Assembly (NCBI RefSeq): GCF_030814835.1
Contig: NZ_JAUSVS010000002.1
Span: forward strand, 310,001 to 374,000
Reading direction: 5' to 3'
Length of the DNA stretch: 64,000 nucleotides
Origin: Caulobacter ginsengisoli
GTDB taxonomy: Bacteria > Pseudomonadota > Alphaproteobacteria > Caulobacterales > Caulobacteraceae
A program made the position numbers and the translations under genes. Shown piece by piece: positions 55,613 through 64,000 of the stretch. The notes under the pieces were generated by a model. It was not told where the DNA came from. It worked only from the letters and a program-made list of their open reading frames with translations, and did no database searches. Each line of letters opens with the position of its first letter. The first letter of the stretch is position 1.

Positions 55613-56479
55613 ATGCTCTCCATCACCCTGGTTGCCCCTCAAGCGCAAGTGTTGGGCGAGGCCGCCGGCCGGCTGTCGGGCCAATGCGCCGGCGCGGCCC
55701 GTTCGCTGGGGCCCGGCTGCGTCGACTTCTCCGCCGAGGGCAACCTCAAGGCCACGCGCAGGATGACCGCCGCCCTGCTGGAGGGCCTGGCGGTCGATGT
55801 CTGCGTCCAGCCCACCGAGGCGCGGCGCAAGCGGCTGCTGATCGCCGACATGGATTCGACCATCATCGGCTGCGAATGCCTGGACGAGCTGGCCGATTTT
55901 GCCGGCGTCAAGGACCAGGTCTCGGCCATCACCGAGCGGGCCATGCGCGGCGAACTGGAATTCGAGGGGGCTTTGCGCGAACGGGTGGCCATGCTCAAGG
56001 GGCTGCCGGTCCGCAGCCTGCAGGCCTGCTACGAGCAGCGGGTGCGGCTCAATCCCGGCGCCGCGACCCTGGTCCGCACCATGGCCCATCATGGCGCCCG
56101 CTGCCTGCTGGTCTCGGGCGGCTTCACCTATTTCACCAGCCGCGTAGCGGCCAAGGCCGGCTTCCACGAAGACCGCGCCAACCGGTTGATCGAGGCGGGC
56201 GGGGTGCTGACCGGCGAGGTGGCCGAGCCCATTCTCGGCCGCGAGGCCAAGCTGGCCGCTCTGCAGGGCGAGGCCGCCGCCCTGGGACTGTCGCCCGAGG
56301 CCACCCTGGCGGTGGGGGATGGGGCCAACGACCTGGCCATGATCCAGGCCGCGGGCCTGGGCGTCGCCTACCGCGCCAAGCCCATCGTCGCCGAGCAGGC
56401 GGCCGCCCGGGTCGACCACGCCGATCTCACCGCCCTGCTGTATTTCCAGGGCTATTCGGTGGACGAGTTCAAGCGGTAG
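55613..56479 (+). CDS. serB: Phosphoserine phosphatase SerB
   Basis: A 288-residue HAD-family phosphatase, last step of serine synthesis. The nucleophile motif is [22 protein letters not shown] (in pieces; DxDST), with [36 protein letters not shown] and [16 protein letters not shown]. The N-terminal part (about 1-75) is a short ACT-like/regulatory half, smaller than in E. coli. Start ATG 55613 or 55610. It shares overlapping start codons with miaA and overlaps the P-type ATPase gene by 11 nt at its end. Confidence 0.95.
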   Translation: MLSITLVAPQAQVLGEAAGRLSGQCAGAARSLGPGCVDFSAEGNLKATRRMTAALLEGLAVDVCVQPTEARRKRLLIADMDSTIIGCECLDELADFAGVKDQVSAITERAMRGELEFEGALRERVAMLKGLPVRSLQACYEQRVRLNPGAATLVRTMAHHGARCLLVSGGFTYFTSRVAAKAGFHEDRANRLIEAGGVLTGEVAEPILGREAKLAALQGEAAALGLSPEATLAVGDGANDLAMIQAAGLGVAYRAKPIVAEQAAARVDHADLTALLYFQGYSVDEFKR

Positions 56480-58994
56480 GCCGCCACCCTGCCAGGCGCG
56501 GCAGTTGTTGCGCCACGGCGAACCAGCCGCCGCCGACCAGGGCCGCCGCCAGGGCCAGGCCGGCCAGGGGTCCGTCCAGCGGCGCGACGCGGAACACCGC
56601 GGCCAGCGGCGGCAGGGCGAAGACCAGCAGCAGGATGGCCCCGACGCCGGCGGAAATCAGCCAGTAGGTCCGGTGTTGCGGCGCGAACAGCCGCCCCTGG
56701 CCGGCGGTGGCGTCGGTCAGGGCCAGCACCAGGTTGCCGAGCACCAGGGCCAGGAAGGCCGCGCCGCGCGCCTGCGCCTGCGGATATCCGCCCAGCGCCC
56801 AGACGTAGAGGCCCAGCACGATGGCCAGGACGCCGGCCCCCTGAACCAGGGCGGCGGCCAGCTGGGGCAGGCCAAACAGGGTCTCGTCCGGCCGGCGCGG
56901 GGGCCGGCGCATGGCGTCCCGTTCGCTGGGCTCGGCTTCGAAGACCAGGGCGCAGGTGGGGTCGATGGCCAGCTCCATCAGCACCACATGCATCGGAAAC
57001 AGCATGGGCGGCAGGCCCAGGAGGATCGGGGCCAGGGCCAGGCCGGCGATCGGCACGTGGATGGCGGTCACATAGGTCAGGGCCCGGCGCAGGTTGGTGA
57101 AGATCCGCCGGCCCAGCCGCACCCCACCGACGATGGAGGCGAAGCTGTCGTCCAGCAGCACTAGGTCGGCGGCCTCGCGGGCGACGTCGGTGCCCTTGCG
57201 GCCCATGGCCACGCCGATGTCGGCGGCCTGCAGGGCGGGGGCGTCGTTGATGCCGTCCCCGGTCATCGCCACCACATGGCCGTCCGCCTGCAGGGCCTCG
57301 ACGATCAGCAGCTTCTGCTCGGGGGCCACGCGGGCAAAGACCCGGGCCCGGCGCAGCCGCTCGCACAGGCTGGGGAAGGGCAGGGCGGCCAGGGTCTCGC
57401 CCAGCACGACACCATCGGAAACGTCGAGGCCGCAGCGTCGGGCGACCGCCAGGGCGGTCGCTGGGTGGTCGCCGGTGATCATGAAGACGGCGATGCCGGC
57501 CGCCTTCGCCTCGGCCAGGGCGGCCGGCGCGTCGGCCCTGACCGGATCGAGGAAGCCGACCAGCCCGGCGAACTCGAAACATCCCGCCGCCGGCTCCTCG
57601 TCGAACGGGCCATCGCGCCGGGACGAGGCCACGCCCAGCACCCGCAGTCCCTGTTCAGCATAGGTCTCGATAACGGCATGCATCTGGGCGATCCGCGCCG
57701 CATCCAGCCCACAGAGGGCGAAGATGGCCTCCGGGGCGCCCTTGGCGGCGGCCAGCCGGGTCTCGCCGGGACCGCGCCAGACCTGGATCACCGCCAGCCG
57801 GCCCGCATGTAGCGGCCAGACGCGCTCGGGCGCCAGCTCGGTGGGCGCCGGGTCGGCGCCGTCCCGCAGCCGCCGGCGGATGGCCCGGTCCATCGGATCG
57901 ACCGGCTGGACCGCCGAGGCCCGGGCCGCCAGGGCGAGCAGGTCCAGGCCGGCCGGCCCCGGTTCGCCGCCTATCAGGTCCATGTCTCCGGCGGCGGTCC
58001 ATAGCCGGGCGACCTGCATGCGGTTCTCGGTCAGGGTGCCGGTCTTGTCGACGCAGAGCGCGCTGGCCCCGCCCAGCGCTTCGATCACCGCCGAGCGGCG
58101 GACCAGCACCTTGTGGGCCGCCAGCCGCCACGCCCCGAGCGCCAGGAAGACGGCCAGCACCATCGGAAATTCCTCGGGGATCAGCCCGATGGCCAGGGTG
58201 ACGCCCGCCAGGGCGCCGCCGACCCAGTCGTGCCGCTGCAGGCCATAGGCCACCGCGACGACCAGGCAAAAGGCCAGCGCCAGCCCGCCCAGCACCACGA
58301 CCAGCCGGCCGGCCGTCTTTTGCAAGGGAGTCGGGGCCTCGGCGAGGTTGGCCAGCGATCCGCCGATCCGCCCCAGGGCCGAGCGGGGCCCTGTGCGGGC
58401 GACCCGCGCCACGCCCTGGCCGCGAACGACCAGGACGCCGGCGAACAGCCTGGGGTCGGCCTGGCCCTCGGGAACAGGCTCGTCCGAAAACACTTCGCCC
58501 GGCGTGGCCAGGCGCTTGAGAGCGGGAGCGGACTCGCCCGTCAGAGCCGATTCATCGACGCTCAGCATCTCGCCGGCCACCAGCAGGGCGTCGGCCGGCA
58601 TGCGCTCGCCCTCGCCGACCAGCAGCAGGTCGCCGCGCACCAGCCGGTCGGCCGGCAGGCTGCGCGCCTCGCCCTCACGGATCACCCGGGCGTTGGGCTG
58701 GGCCAGGTCGCGCAGGGCCGCCAGGGCCCGCTCGCTGCGCGCCTCCTGCAGCACCACCAGTCCGACCGCCGCCATCGCCCCCGCCGCCAGAAACAGCCCT
58801 TCGCCCAGGTCGCCGAGCAGCAGGTAGAGCCCCGTGGCGCCCAGCAGCAGCAGGAACATCGGCTCGCGGGCCGTCTCCAGCAGGATGCGGACGAGGTTGC
58901 GGCCGGGCGGACGGGGCAGGGCGTTGGGGCCGTCGGCCGCCAGCCGGGCCGCCGCCTCGGTTTCGCTAAGGCCGGTGAGGCCGGCGCCGGTCAT
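56469..58994 (-). CDS. P-type cation-transporting ATPase
   Basis: An 841-residue membrane pump. Visible are the phosphorylation motif CVDKTGTLTENR, actuator TGES (ALTGESAPAL), KGAPE, hinge TGDGINDAPALQAADIGVAMG, and ten membrane segments. The membrane-4 motif is IPEEFP instead of the PEGLP of calcium pumps, and membrane 6 has MELAIDPTCALVFEAEP; this is a poorly known group, so the ion is uncertain. Directly downstream of the universal stress protein gene (11 nt gap), with which it is likely cotranscribed. Confidence 0.9.
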   Translation of the reverse strand: MTGAGLTGLSETEAAARLAADGPNALPRPPGRNLVRILLETAREPMFLLLLGATGLYLLLGDLGEGLFLAAGAMAAVGLVVLQEARSERALAALRDLAQPNARVIREGEARSLPADRLVRGDLLLVGEGERMPADALLVAGEMLSVDESALTGESAPALKRLATPGEVFSDEPVPEGQADPRLFAGVLVVRGQGVARVARTGPRSALGRIGGSLANLAEAPTPLQKTAGRLVVVLGGLALAFCLVVAVAYGLQRHDWVGGALAGVTLAIGLIPEEFPMVLAVFLALGAWRLAAHKVLVRRSAVIEALGGASALCVDKTGTLTENRMQVARLWTAAGDMDLIGGEPGPAGLDLLALAARASAVQPVDPMDRAIRRRLRDGADPAPTELAPERVWPLHAGRLAVIQVWRGPGETRLAAAKGAPEAIFALCGLDAARIAQMHAVIETYAEQGLRVLGVASSRRDGPFDEEPAAGCFEFAGLVGFLDPVRADAPAALAEAKAAGIAVFMITGDHPATALAVARRCGLDVSDGVVLGETLAALPFPSLCERLRRARVFARVAPEQKLLIVEALQADGHVVAMTGDGINDAPALQAADIGVAMGRKGTDVAREAADLVLLDDSFASIVGGVRLGRRIFTNLRRALTYVTAIHVPIAGLALAPILLGLPPMLFPMHVVLMELAIDPTCALVFEAEPSERDAMRRPPRRPDETLFGLPQLAAALVQGAGVLAIVLGLYVWALGGYPQAQARGAAFLALVLGNLVLALTDATAGQGRLFAPQHRTYWLISAGVGAILLLVFALPPLAAVFRVAPLDGPLAGLALAAALVGGGWFAVAQQLPRLAGWRPTA

Positions 58995-59005
58995 GCACCC
59001 GCCGG

Positions 59006-59854
59006 TCAGTGCGACAGCAGGACGGGAACCGGCGGATCGAACAGCATGTGCTCGGTGGCGCCGCCCAGCACGAATTCGCGCAGGCGGGAATGGCCATAGG
59101 CGCCCATGACCAGCAGGTCCGGTTTGGCGCTGGCCAGATAGTCGTCCAGCACCGCGCCGATCTTGCGGCCCTTGGCGTCGACTTCCTCGACCTTGGCCGA
59201 GACGCCGTGCGCCGCCAGATGCCGGGCCGCCTCGGCGCCCAGGCCGACGCCGGCGGCCGGCTTGTCGTTGAGGATGGTCAGGATGCGAACCTCGCGCGCC
59301 CTGGCCAGCACGGGCAGGGCGTCGGCAAGGGCCCTGGCCGCGGCGCGGCTGCCGTCCCAGGCGATCACGACGACACCCAGCTCGGATGTCGCCGATCCGC
59401 ATTTGCCGGTTCGGAACGCCAGCACCGGCCGGCCCGAGCCGAAGATCGCGGCCTCGGCGATGCTGCGCTGGCCATCCATCGGGGAACCGAAAGGCACGAT
59501 GGTCAGGTCGTGGGTGCGGGCCTGGACGGCGACTGCGGCGTCCAGGTCATAGAGGTCGCTGCTCGGCAGCCGGGTGTCCTTGAACACGTCGGCCTCGGAG
59601 GCGACCGTGGCGAAATGGGCCAGGCTGGTCTGGCAGGCGGCGAGGCTGCGCGCCTCCTCTTCCCGCGCCAGGCCGCTCAGGCCCACCAGCCGGTCGGCGA
59701 CGGCGTTGCGGCGCAGCGGGATCTGGATCGCGAACGCTTGAGCGGTCACCCGCCCGCCCAGCTTGGCGGCCAGGGCGACAGCCTCATCGATGGCGGCGTT
59801 GGGCGTCGGGTCGGGATAGCTGTCGATATGCAGCAGGATGTCGTTCAGGGCCAT
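59006..59854 (-). CDS. Universal stress protein, tandem UspA domains
   Basis: A 282-residue protein with two UspA domains. The second keeps the ATP-binding motif [17 protein letters not shown]; the first is degenerate. Such proteins accumulate in stress and may bind ATP. It heads a two-gene operon with the P-type ATPase. Its gene is divergent from the TauE-type gene (134 nt gap). Confidence 0.9.
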   Translation of the reverse strand: MALNDILLHIDSYPDPTPNAAIDEAVALAAKLGGRVTAQAFAIQIPLRRNAVADRLVGLSGLAREEEARSLAACQTSLAHFATVASEADVFKDTRLPSSDLYDLDAAVAVQARTHDLTIVPFGSPMDGQRSIAEAAIFGSGRPVLAFRTGKCGSATSELGVVVIAWDGSRAAARALADALPVLARAREVRILTILNDKPAAGVGLGAEAARHLAAHGVSAKVEEVDAKGRKIGAVLDDYLASAKPDLLVMGAYGHSRLREFVLGGATEHMLFDPPVPVLLSH

Positions 59855-59988
59855 GGCGCGCGCTCCGATCAGAGACCTCAGAATGGGGCGCCCGTCCGGC
59901 CCGCGCCTTGATCGAGGTCATGCCGGCCGGGCCATTGCGCGGGGGGCGGACCCGTGGCCAACTCCAGCCACAGCTTGGGGGCCTGGCC

Positions 59989-60843
59989 ATGATCGTCACA
60001 ATCCTGCTGGGCGGGCTCGCCGTCCTGGCCCTGGCCTTCGCGGCCGTGCTGATCCGCACCGCCGCCGCCCGTCACGAACTGGTCCCCAAGGCCGAGGCGG
60101 TTCTGCTGGGCGCCGTGACCAACTTCTTCGACACCCTGGGCATCGGCTCCTTTGCTCCGACCACCGCCTGGCTGAAGCTGCGCAAGCTGGTCCCGGACAG
60201 CTTCATGCCGGCCACCCTCAACGCCGGCCACGCCCTGCCGACGGTGGCCCAGGCGCTGATCTTCATCACCCTGGTCAAGGTCGACCCCATGCTGCTGGCC
60301 GGCTGCATCGCCGCCGCCGTGGCCGGGGCCCTGGTCGGGGCGCCCATCGTCACACGCCTGCCGGTGCGGGTGGTGCAGGGGGTTGTGGGCTTGGCGCTGG
60401 TGGTGGCGGCCGGGCTCTACGCCATGAAGAACCTGGGCCTGATGCCGGCCGGCGGCGAAGCGCTCAGCCTGCCGCCGATGGAATTCGCCCTGGCCGTGGC
60501 GCTGCATTTCGTGCTGGGCGCGCTGATGACGTTCGGCATCGGCCTCTATGCGCCCTCGCTCATCCTGCTCAGCCTGATGGGTCTGAACCCCACCGCCATC
60601 TTCCCGATCATGATGGGGGCCTGCGCCTTCCTGATGCCGGTCAGCGGCATGCGCTTCGTCACCGCCGAGCGGATCGACCTCAAGGTGGTGCTGGGCCTGG
60701 CCCTGGGCGGCATCCCTGCCGTGCTGCTGGCCGCCTTCGTGATCAAGTCGCTGCCCCTGGAGGTCATCCGCTGGGGCGTGGTCGTGGTGGTGCTCTACGC
60801 GGCGGCGCTGCTGCTCAACGACGCCCGCAAGCCGCCCCCTTAA
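59989..60843 (+). CDS. TauE/SafE-type membrane permease
   Basis: A 284-residue protein with about eight membrane segments of the sulfite exporter TauE/SafE family. Family features include GAVTNFFDTLGIGSFAPTTA, GHALPTVAQALIF, FGIGLYAPSLILLSLMGLNP and VSGMRFVTAERID. It exports or imports small organic or sulfur anions; which one is unknown. ATG 59989 begins the first membrane segment. Ends overlapping the epoxide-hydrolase-like gene by 4 nt. Confidence 0.87.
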   Translation: MIVTILLGGLAVLALAFAAVLIRTAAARHELVPKAEAVLLGAVTNFFDTLGIGSFAPTTAWLKLRKLVPDSFMPATLNAGHALPTVAQALIFITLVKVDPMLLAGCIAAAVAGALVGAPIVTRLPVRVVQGVVGLALVVAAGLYAMKNLGLMPAGGEALSLPPMEFALAVALHFVLGALMTFGIGLYAPSLILLSLMGLNPTAIFPIMMGACAFLMPVSGMRFVTAERIDLKVVLGLALGGIPAVLLAAFVIKSLPLEVIRWGVVVVVLYAAALLLNDARKPPP

Positions 60844-61865
60844 GGCCAGAGCGCCGGAAACTGCGCCGCCAGCCACTTGGCCAGGTGGGCGTTGACCGCC
60901 GCCGGCTGTTCCTGGGCCATCCAGTGGCCGGACTTGACCAAGCCCTCGGTGAGGTTGGCGCAGTGCTCGCGCATCGGCTCGGCCAGTCGCGAGTCGGTCG
61001 TCTCGCAGATGTAGTCGTAGGCCGCGTGCAGGAAGAGGGCCGGCATGGTCAGCCGCCACTGGTGTCTGGCTCGCTCGGCGTAGGCGATGTTGGCCGCCGG
61101 GTTCATGTACCAGCTGTCCGGCCCGAAGAAGCCATTGCGCTCCAGGGCCGCGGTGTAGCGGTCCTCGTCCTCCTGGGTCAGCACGGTCTCGTCGCGCGGC
61201 AGCTCGGGGGCCGGGGCGCCCGGGCCGAACCAGCCGCCGATGGCCCGGACCATGGCGGTCAGCACCGGTTGGCCCTTGCCGTCGGGGCTGCCCCTCCGGA
61301 ACAGCAGCCTGACCGTGTTGCGCACATTGGCCTCGAAGCCGGCCACGGCGGCGGGGAAGTTCTCCTGGTAGAATAGCTGGTAGTCCCACTGCGCCGCCGG
61401 AAACCGCGCCTCCGGATAGACCGTCCGGTCGGCCAGCGGGATCAGGTTTTCCGGCGCGAATCCCGCCGGGATGTAGGGCACGCAGAGATTGGCGACCCCA
61501 TGACAACGGTCAGGATGCTGCTGGGCGAGGCTCCAGACCAGCGGCGCGCCCCAGTCATGACCGACCCAGACAGTCTTTTCGGCGCCGAGGTGGTCGAGCA
61601 GCTCGATCATATCGGCCACGATCTCCTGCAGCGCATAGTCCTCGTGCCGGCCGGGCGCGCTGGAGCGGCCATAGCCGCGCATGTCCGGGGCGATGGCCCG
61701 GAAGCCCAGGCCGGCGAACACCGGCAGCTGATGACGCCAGCTCCAGGAGAGCTCGGGCCAGCCGTGGACGAAGATCATCAGCGGTCCGTCGGCCGGCCCA
61801 CAGGCCAGGAAGCCGGTGGTGTGGCGCGGGGTGGTCAGGGTCTCTTCGGTGATCGCGACTGCCAT
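60840..61865 (-). CDS. Epoxide-hydrolase-like alpha/beta hydrolase
   Basis: A 341-residue alpha/beta hydrolase. The nucleophile elbow VGHDWGAPL has aspartate D104, as in epoxide hydrolases and haloalkane dehalogenases; the oxyanion HGWPELSWSWRHQLP and the base region KSGHWMAQEQP near the end match the epoxide hydrolase branch. It lacks a signal peptide. Natural substrate unknown. Confidence 0.9.
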   Translation of the reverse strand: MAVAITEETLTTPRHTTGFLACGPADGPLMIFVHGWPELSWSWRHQLPVFAGLGFRAIAPDMRGYGRSSAPGRHEDYALQEIVADMIELLDHLGAEKTVWVGHDWGAPLVWSLAQQHPDRCHGVANLCVPYIPAGFAPENLIPLADRTVYPEARFPAAQWDYQLFYQENFPAAVAGFEANVRNTVRLLFRRGSPDGKGQPVLTAMVRAIGGWFGPGAPAPELPRDETVLTQEDEDRYTAALERNGFFGPDSWYMNPAANIAYAERARHQWRLTMPALFLHAAYDYICETTDSRLAEPMREHCANLTEGLVKSGHWMAQEQPAAVNAHLAKWLAAQFPALWP

Positions 61866-61901
61866 GGCATCCCCTCCCTAGGTCCGGGAAGGGATGTGGG
61901 G

Positions 61902-62435
61902 CTAATGCCGGCTTGAGGCAAGCCGCCGGATGAGCGCCAGGGCGTCGGCGGGCGGCGGCTGTTCGATCCGGCGGTAGTCCCGGCAATCGGCCGTGCGGGT
62001 GACCAGCCCATAGTCGACCAGGGCCCGCCGCAGCAGGGCGTGGTCGCCGAAGACATGCAGGGTTTTCAGCACCGCGCTGATCTCGCGCTCGGTGTGGACC
62101 GCGCCCGCCTCCAGCCGCGCCCACAGGGCCCAGAGCGCCAGCCGCACGTGGCTATCGCGCGAAGGCCAGCGCAGCAGCCGCCCTTCGCTGTCGAAATGCC
62201 GGGCGACCCGCTCGACCAGACCCTGGTCGGCGATCGGCGCGGGCGGTGGTTGCTCCGGCGTTCCTTCCGCGCCGGCGCGGAAGTGCTGGTAGTTCCGGTA
62301 TCCGGCCGCGCGGGCCAGCATGTTGAGCAGCTGGACATGGCCGGGCCGGCCCTCGGCGGCGCCAAGTTCGCGGCTCATCGATTTGGCGAGCGCCGAAATG
62401 TCGTTCACGGCGTAGGGAAACATGACCCTGGACAT
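61902..62435 (-). CDS. DUF2087-domain protein
   Basis: A 177-residue protein. An N-terminal helix segment (about 1-65) is followed by a DUF2087 domain: EGRLLRWPSRDSHVRLALWALWARLEAG (in pieces), TEREISAVLKTLHVFGDHALLRRALVDYGLV. DUF2087 proteins are often linked to regulators of the ArsR type. The start is ATG 62435 with GGAGG eight bases before it. Function unknown. Confidence 0.82.
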   Translation of the reverse strand: MSRVMFPYAVNDISALAKSMSRELGAAEGRPGHVQLLNMLARAAGYRNYQHFRAGAEGTPEQPPPAPIADQGLVERVARHFDSEGRLLRWPSRDSHVRLALWALWARLEAGAVHTEREISAVLKTLHVFGDHALLRRALVDYGLVTRTADCRDYRRIEQPPPADALALIRRLASSRH

Positions 62436-62619
62436 CGCTTGATCCTCCAAGGCGCCGAAGAGGGTCGATGGTCGCTGGCTTACGACGCGGCGCCAAGGGG
62501 AGCGGAGCGAAGTCGTTTCAGATGGCAGGTTTAGCTTCCCTCTCGGGACAGCGACGCCTCGGTGAACTGCCGACCGTCCGGCTGATTAACCCGACGGCCG
62601 GCGTCACGCAACCGGGGGC

Positions 62620-63477
62620 CTAGCCCCCCGGCCCCTGGCTGAAATACTTGAAGAAGGCGCTGTCGGGGGACAGGACCAGGGTGGTGTTGCCGCCCGCCAG
62701 GGACTGCTCGTAGGCCTTCATCGAGCGGTAGAAGGCGGCGAAGCCGGGGTCCTGGCCGTAGCTGGCGGCGAAGATGCGGGCTCGGTCGGCGTCGGCCTGG
62801 CCCCGGATGGTCTCGGCCTCTTCGGTCGCCTTGCCCAGGATCTGCTGGGCCTGCTGGGCGCCGCCGGCGCGGAAGGCCGCGGCCTCTTGCTGGCGGTTCG
62901 ACTTCATGCGCTCGAAGACCGCGTCGGCGTTGGACTTGGGCAGGTCGGCGCGCTTGATGCGCACGTCGATGATCTCGATACCCAGCCGGCTGCGCTCGGC
63001 CTGGCGCTTGAGATCCTCCTTGGTGATCTGCATCACCTCGGCCCGGCGGCTCGAGATGATCTCCTGCGAGGGCACCCGGCCCAGCGCCTTCTTCAGCGAG
63101 GAGGTGACCATCAGGCCCAGGGTCTGCTCGGCGTCGGTGGTGTTGTGCAGCTGCTGGTAGAAGGCCTGCGGATCGACGATGCGGTAGCGGATATAGGCAT
63201 CCACCACGAGCCGTTCCTGGTTGCCGGCGGTGATCTCGCCGGCGTCGCGTTCGGCCCCGATGTTGCGCTTGTCGAAGCGGACTACGTTTTCCAGGAAGGG
63301 GACCTTGAGCTTGAGGCCCGGCCCGTCGCCGCCCGGTCCGTTGACGATGCGCGCCGGATCGCCCAGCCGCACGACCACGGCCTGTTCGGTCTGGTCGATG
63401 ACGAAGAGACTGTTGGCCAGCAGGACGACGAACAGCAGGCCGCCGACGGCCCAGCCGGTCAGGGTGTTGCGGTTCAT
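62620..63477 (-). CDS. hflC: HflC protease-modulator protein
   Basis: A 285-residue membrane-anchored SPFH/band-7 protein. An N-terminal transmembrane helix (about 7-27) precedes the SPFH domain (QTEQAVVVRLGDPARIV) and a coiled coil. With HflK it forms a complex with the FtsH protease and limits its action. It overlaps hflK by 4 nt (ATGA). Confidence 0.95.
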   Translation of the reverse strand: MNRNTLTGWAVGGLLFVVLLANSLFVIDQTEQAVVVRLGDPARIVNGPGGDGPGLKLKVPFLENVVRFDKRNIGAERDAGEITAGNQERLVVDAYIRYRIVDPQAFYQQLHNTTDAEQTLGLMVTSSLKKALGRVPSQEIISSRRAEVMQITKEDLKRQAERSRLGIEIIDVRIKRADLPKSNADAVFERMKSNRQQEAAAFRAGGAQQAQQILGKATEEAETIRGQADADRARIFAASYGQDPGFAAFYRSMKAYEQSLAGGNTTLVLSPDSAFFKYFSQGPGG

Positions 63478-64000
63478 TGGGCGGCTCCCGGGGCTTGAGC
63501 GACGGGGGCTCTGGGCCGGAAGACGTCGGGCGGCAGGATGATTGGGGCGCTGGCGCCCTTGCTGTCGACGATGACCTTGGTCGAGCCGGCCAGCACCTTC
63601 TGCATGGTCTCGATATAGAGCCGCTGGCGGGTGACGCCGGGGGCCAGCTTGTACTGAGCGTAGACCGAGTTGAAGCGGGCCGCCTCGCCCTGGGCTTCCT
63701 GCACGACCTGGGCCTGATAGCCCTTGGCGTCCTGGACGATCTTGGCGGCCTGGCCCTGGGCCTGGTTGGCCATTTTCTGGGCGTCCTGCTTGGCGCTGGC
63801 CACCTCGACGAAGGCGTCGGCCACGGCCTTGGGCGGGCCTGATTCCTTGATCTGAACGGCCACGATGGTCACCCCGGCGCCGTAGCTGTCCAGGATGCGC
63901 TGCATCAGGGCGGCGGTCTGGTCCTCGACCTGGCCACGGCCGGTGCTGATGATCGGGCTGAGGGGGGTGCGGCCGACGACCTCGCGCATGGCGCTCTCGG
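63474..64000 (-). CDS. hflK: HflK protease-modulator protein, cut by window end
   Basis: C-terminal part of HflK, the partner of HflC in the complex that regulates FtsH. The window ends inside it: the last codons read ESAMREVVGRTPLSPIIS in reverse order of the strand. The SPFH coiled-coil (KESGPPKAVADAFVEVASAK, then QDAQKMANQAQGQAA) and a Pro-rich tail are seen. The N-terminus lies beyond base 64000. Confidence 0.93.
   Translation of the reverse strand, partial: ESAMREVVGRTPLSPIISTGRGQVEDQTAALMQRILDSYGAGVTIVAVQIKESGPPKAVADAFVEVASAKQDAQKMANQAQGQAAKIVQDAKGYQAQVVQEAQGEAARFNSVYAQYKLAPGVTRQRLYIETMQKVLAGSTKVIVDSKGASAPIILPPDVFRPRAPVAQAPGAAQ

Overview
The window is high-GC alphaproteobacterial chromosome, most like the Caulobacterales (Caulobacter or Phenylobacterium type). 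The grounds are a two-piece, circularly permuted tmRNA whose encoded tag reads ANDNFAEEFAVAA, a ClpXP adaptor SspB of the alpha type beside it, a methionine synthase split into two genes, a chromosomal subclass B3 metallo-beta-lactamase inside the methionine operon, and an ilvBN operon preceded by a leader-peptide attenuator. I see no rRNA, tRNA, CRISPR array, transposase or prophage. Genes are tightly packed with many 1-16 nt overlaps. The only gap over 300 bases between protein genes (47207-47815) is mostly filled by the tmRNA gene; I recognise nothing in 47678-47815 ahead of aqpZ.

Layout. 1-3.3 kb: the 3' part of an RTX/proline-rich secreted protein, a D-2-hydroxyacid dehydrogenase, and a carboxymuconolactone-decarboxylase-like gene divergent from an HxlR regulator. 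3.3-10.3 kb: a six-gene methionine/one-carbon operon (ArsR-methyltransferase fusion, metF, B3 metallo-beta-lactamase, metH N-terminal part, a small unknown gene, metH C-terminal part), with a perfect palindrome over its promoter. 10.3-18.8 kb: Ala/Pro-rich exported protein, a fused oxoprolinase/hydantoinase, a DnaJ-TerB protein, an ABM-domain protein, acyl-CoA dehydrogenase and MFS transporter. 18.9-21.1 kb: an AT-rich three-gene island encoding a polytopic membrane protein, an EF-hand/poly-Gly protein and a PrsW-like intramembrane protease candidate; this is the best candidate here for an undescribed system.

21.1-35.8 kb: a CsgG/SH3-like lipid-envelope protein, a LuxR-HTH/hydrolase fusion, an Old Yellow Enzyme, SMP-30 protein, thyA-folA, DUF924, an RcnB-like Gly-rich protein, ilvC, deoxyribosyltransferase, an N6-adenine methyltransferase, polyprenyl synthase, HWE histidine kinase and a heptosyltransferase. 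35.8-36.4 kb: a ccdAB toxin-antitoxin pair whose toxin carries an in-frame stop. 36.4-47.2 kb: GNAT, PhyH, YccF, fumC, an orphan molybdopterin oxidase subunit, a RusA-like protein, a membrane-anchored serine hydrolase and the sspB-thioesterase-C13 peptidase operon. 47.3-51.5 kb: tmRNA, aquaporin, IspZ-type protein, VOC/MarR pair, and a Tat-exported truncated haemoglobin divergent from a Crp/Fnr regulator. 51.5-64 kb: ilvBN with attenuator, miaA/serB sharing overlapping divergent start codons, a P-type ATPase with a universal stress protein, a TauE-type exporter, epoxide-hydrolase-like protein, DUF2087 protein and hflKC (hflK cut by the window end).

Functional links. One-carbon and methyl metabolism (metF, metH, thyA, folA) and branched-chain amino acids (ilvC, ilvB, ilvN) are split between loci. 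Trans-translation (ssrA) and delivery of its tagged products to ClpXP (sspB) are encoded next to each other on the same strand. Where I call a start codon different from the longest open frame, the reason (Shine-Dalgarno sequence, overlap or family length) is given. No database search was possible, so family names rest on motifs and overall sequence character.
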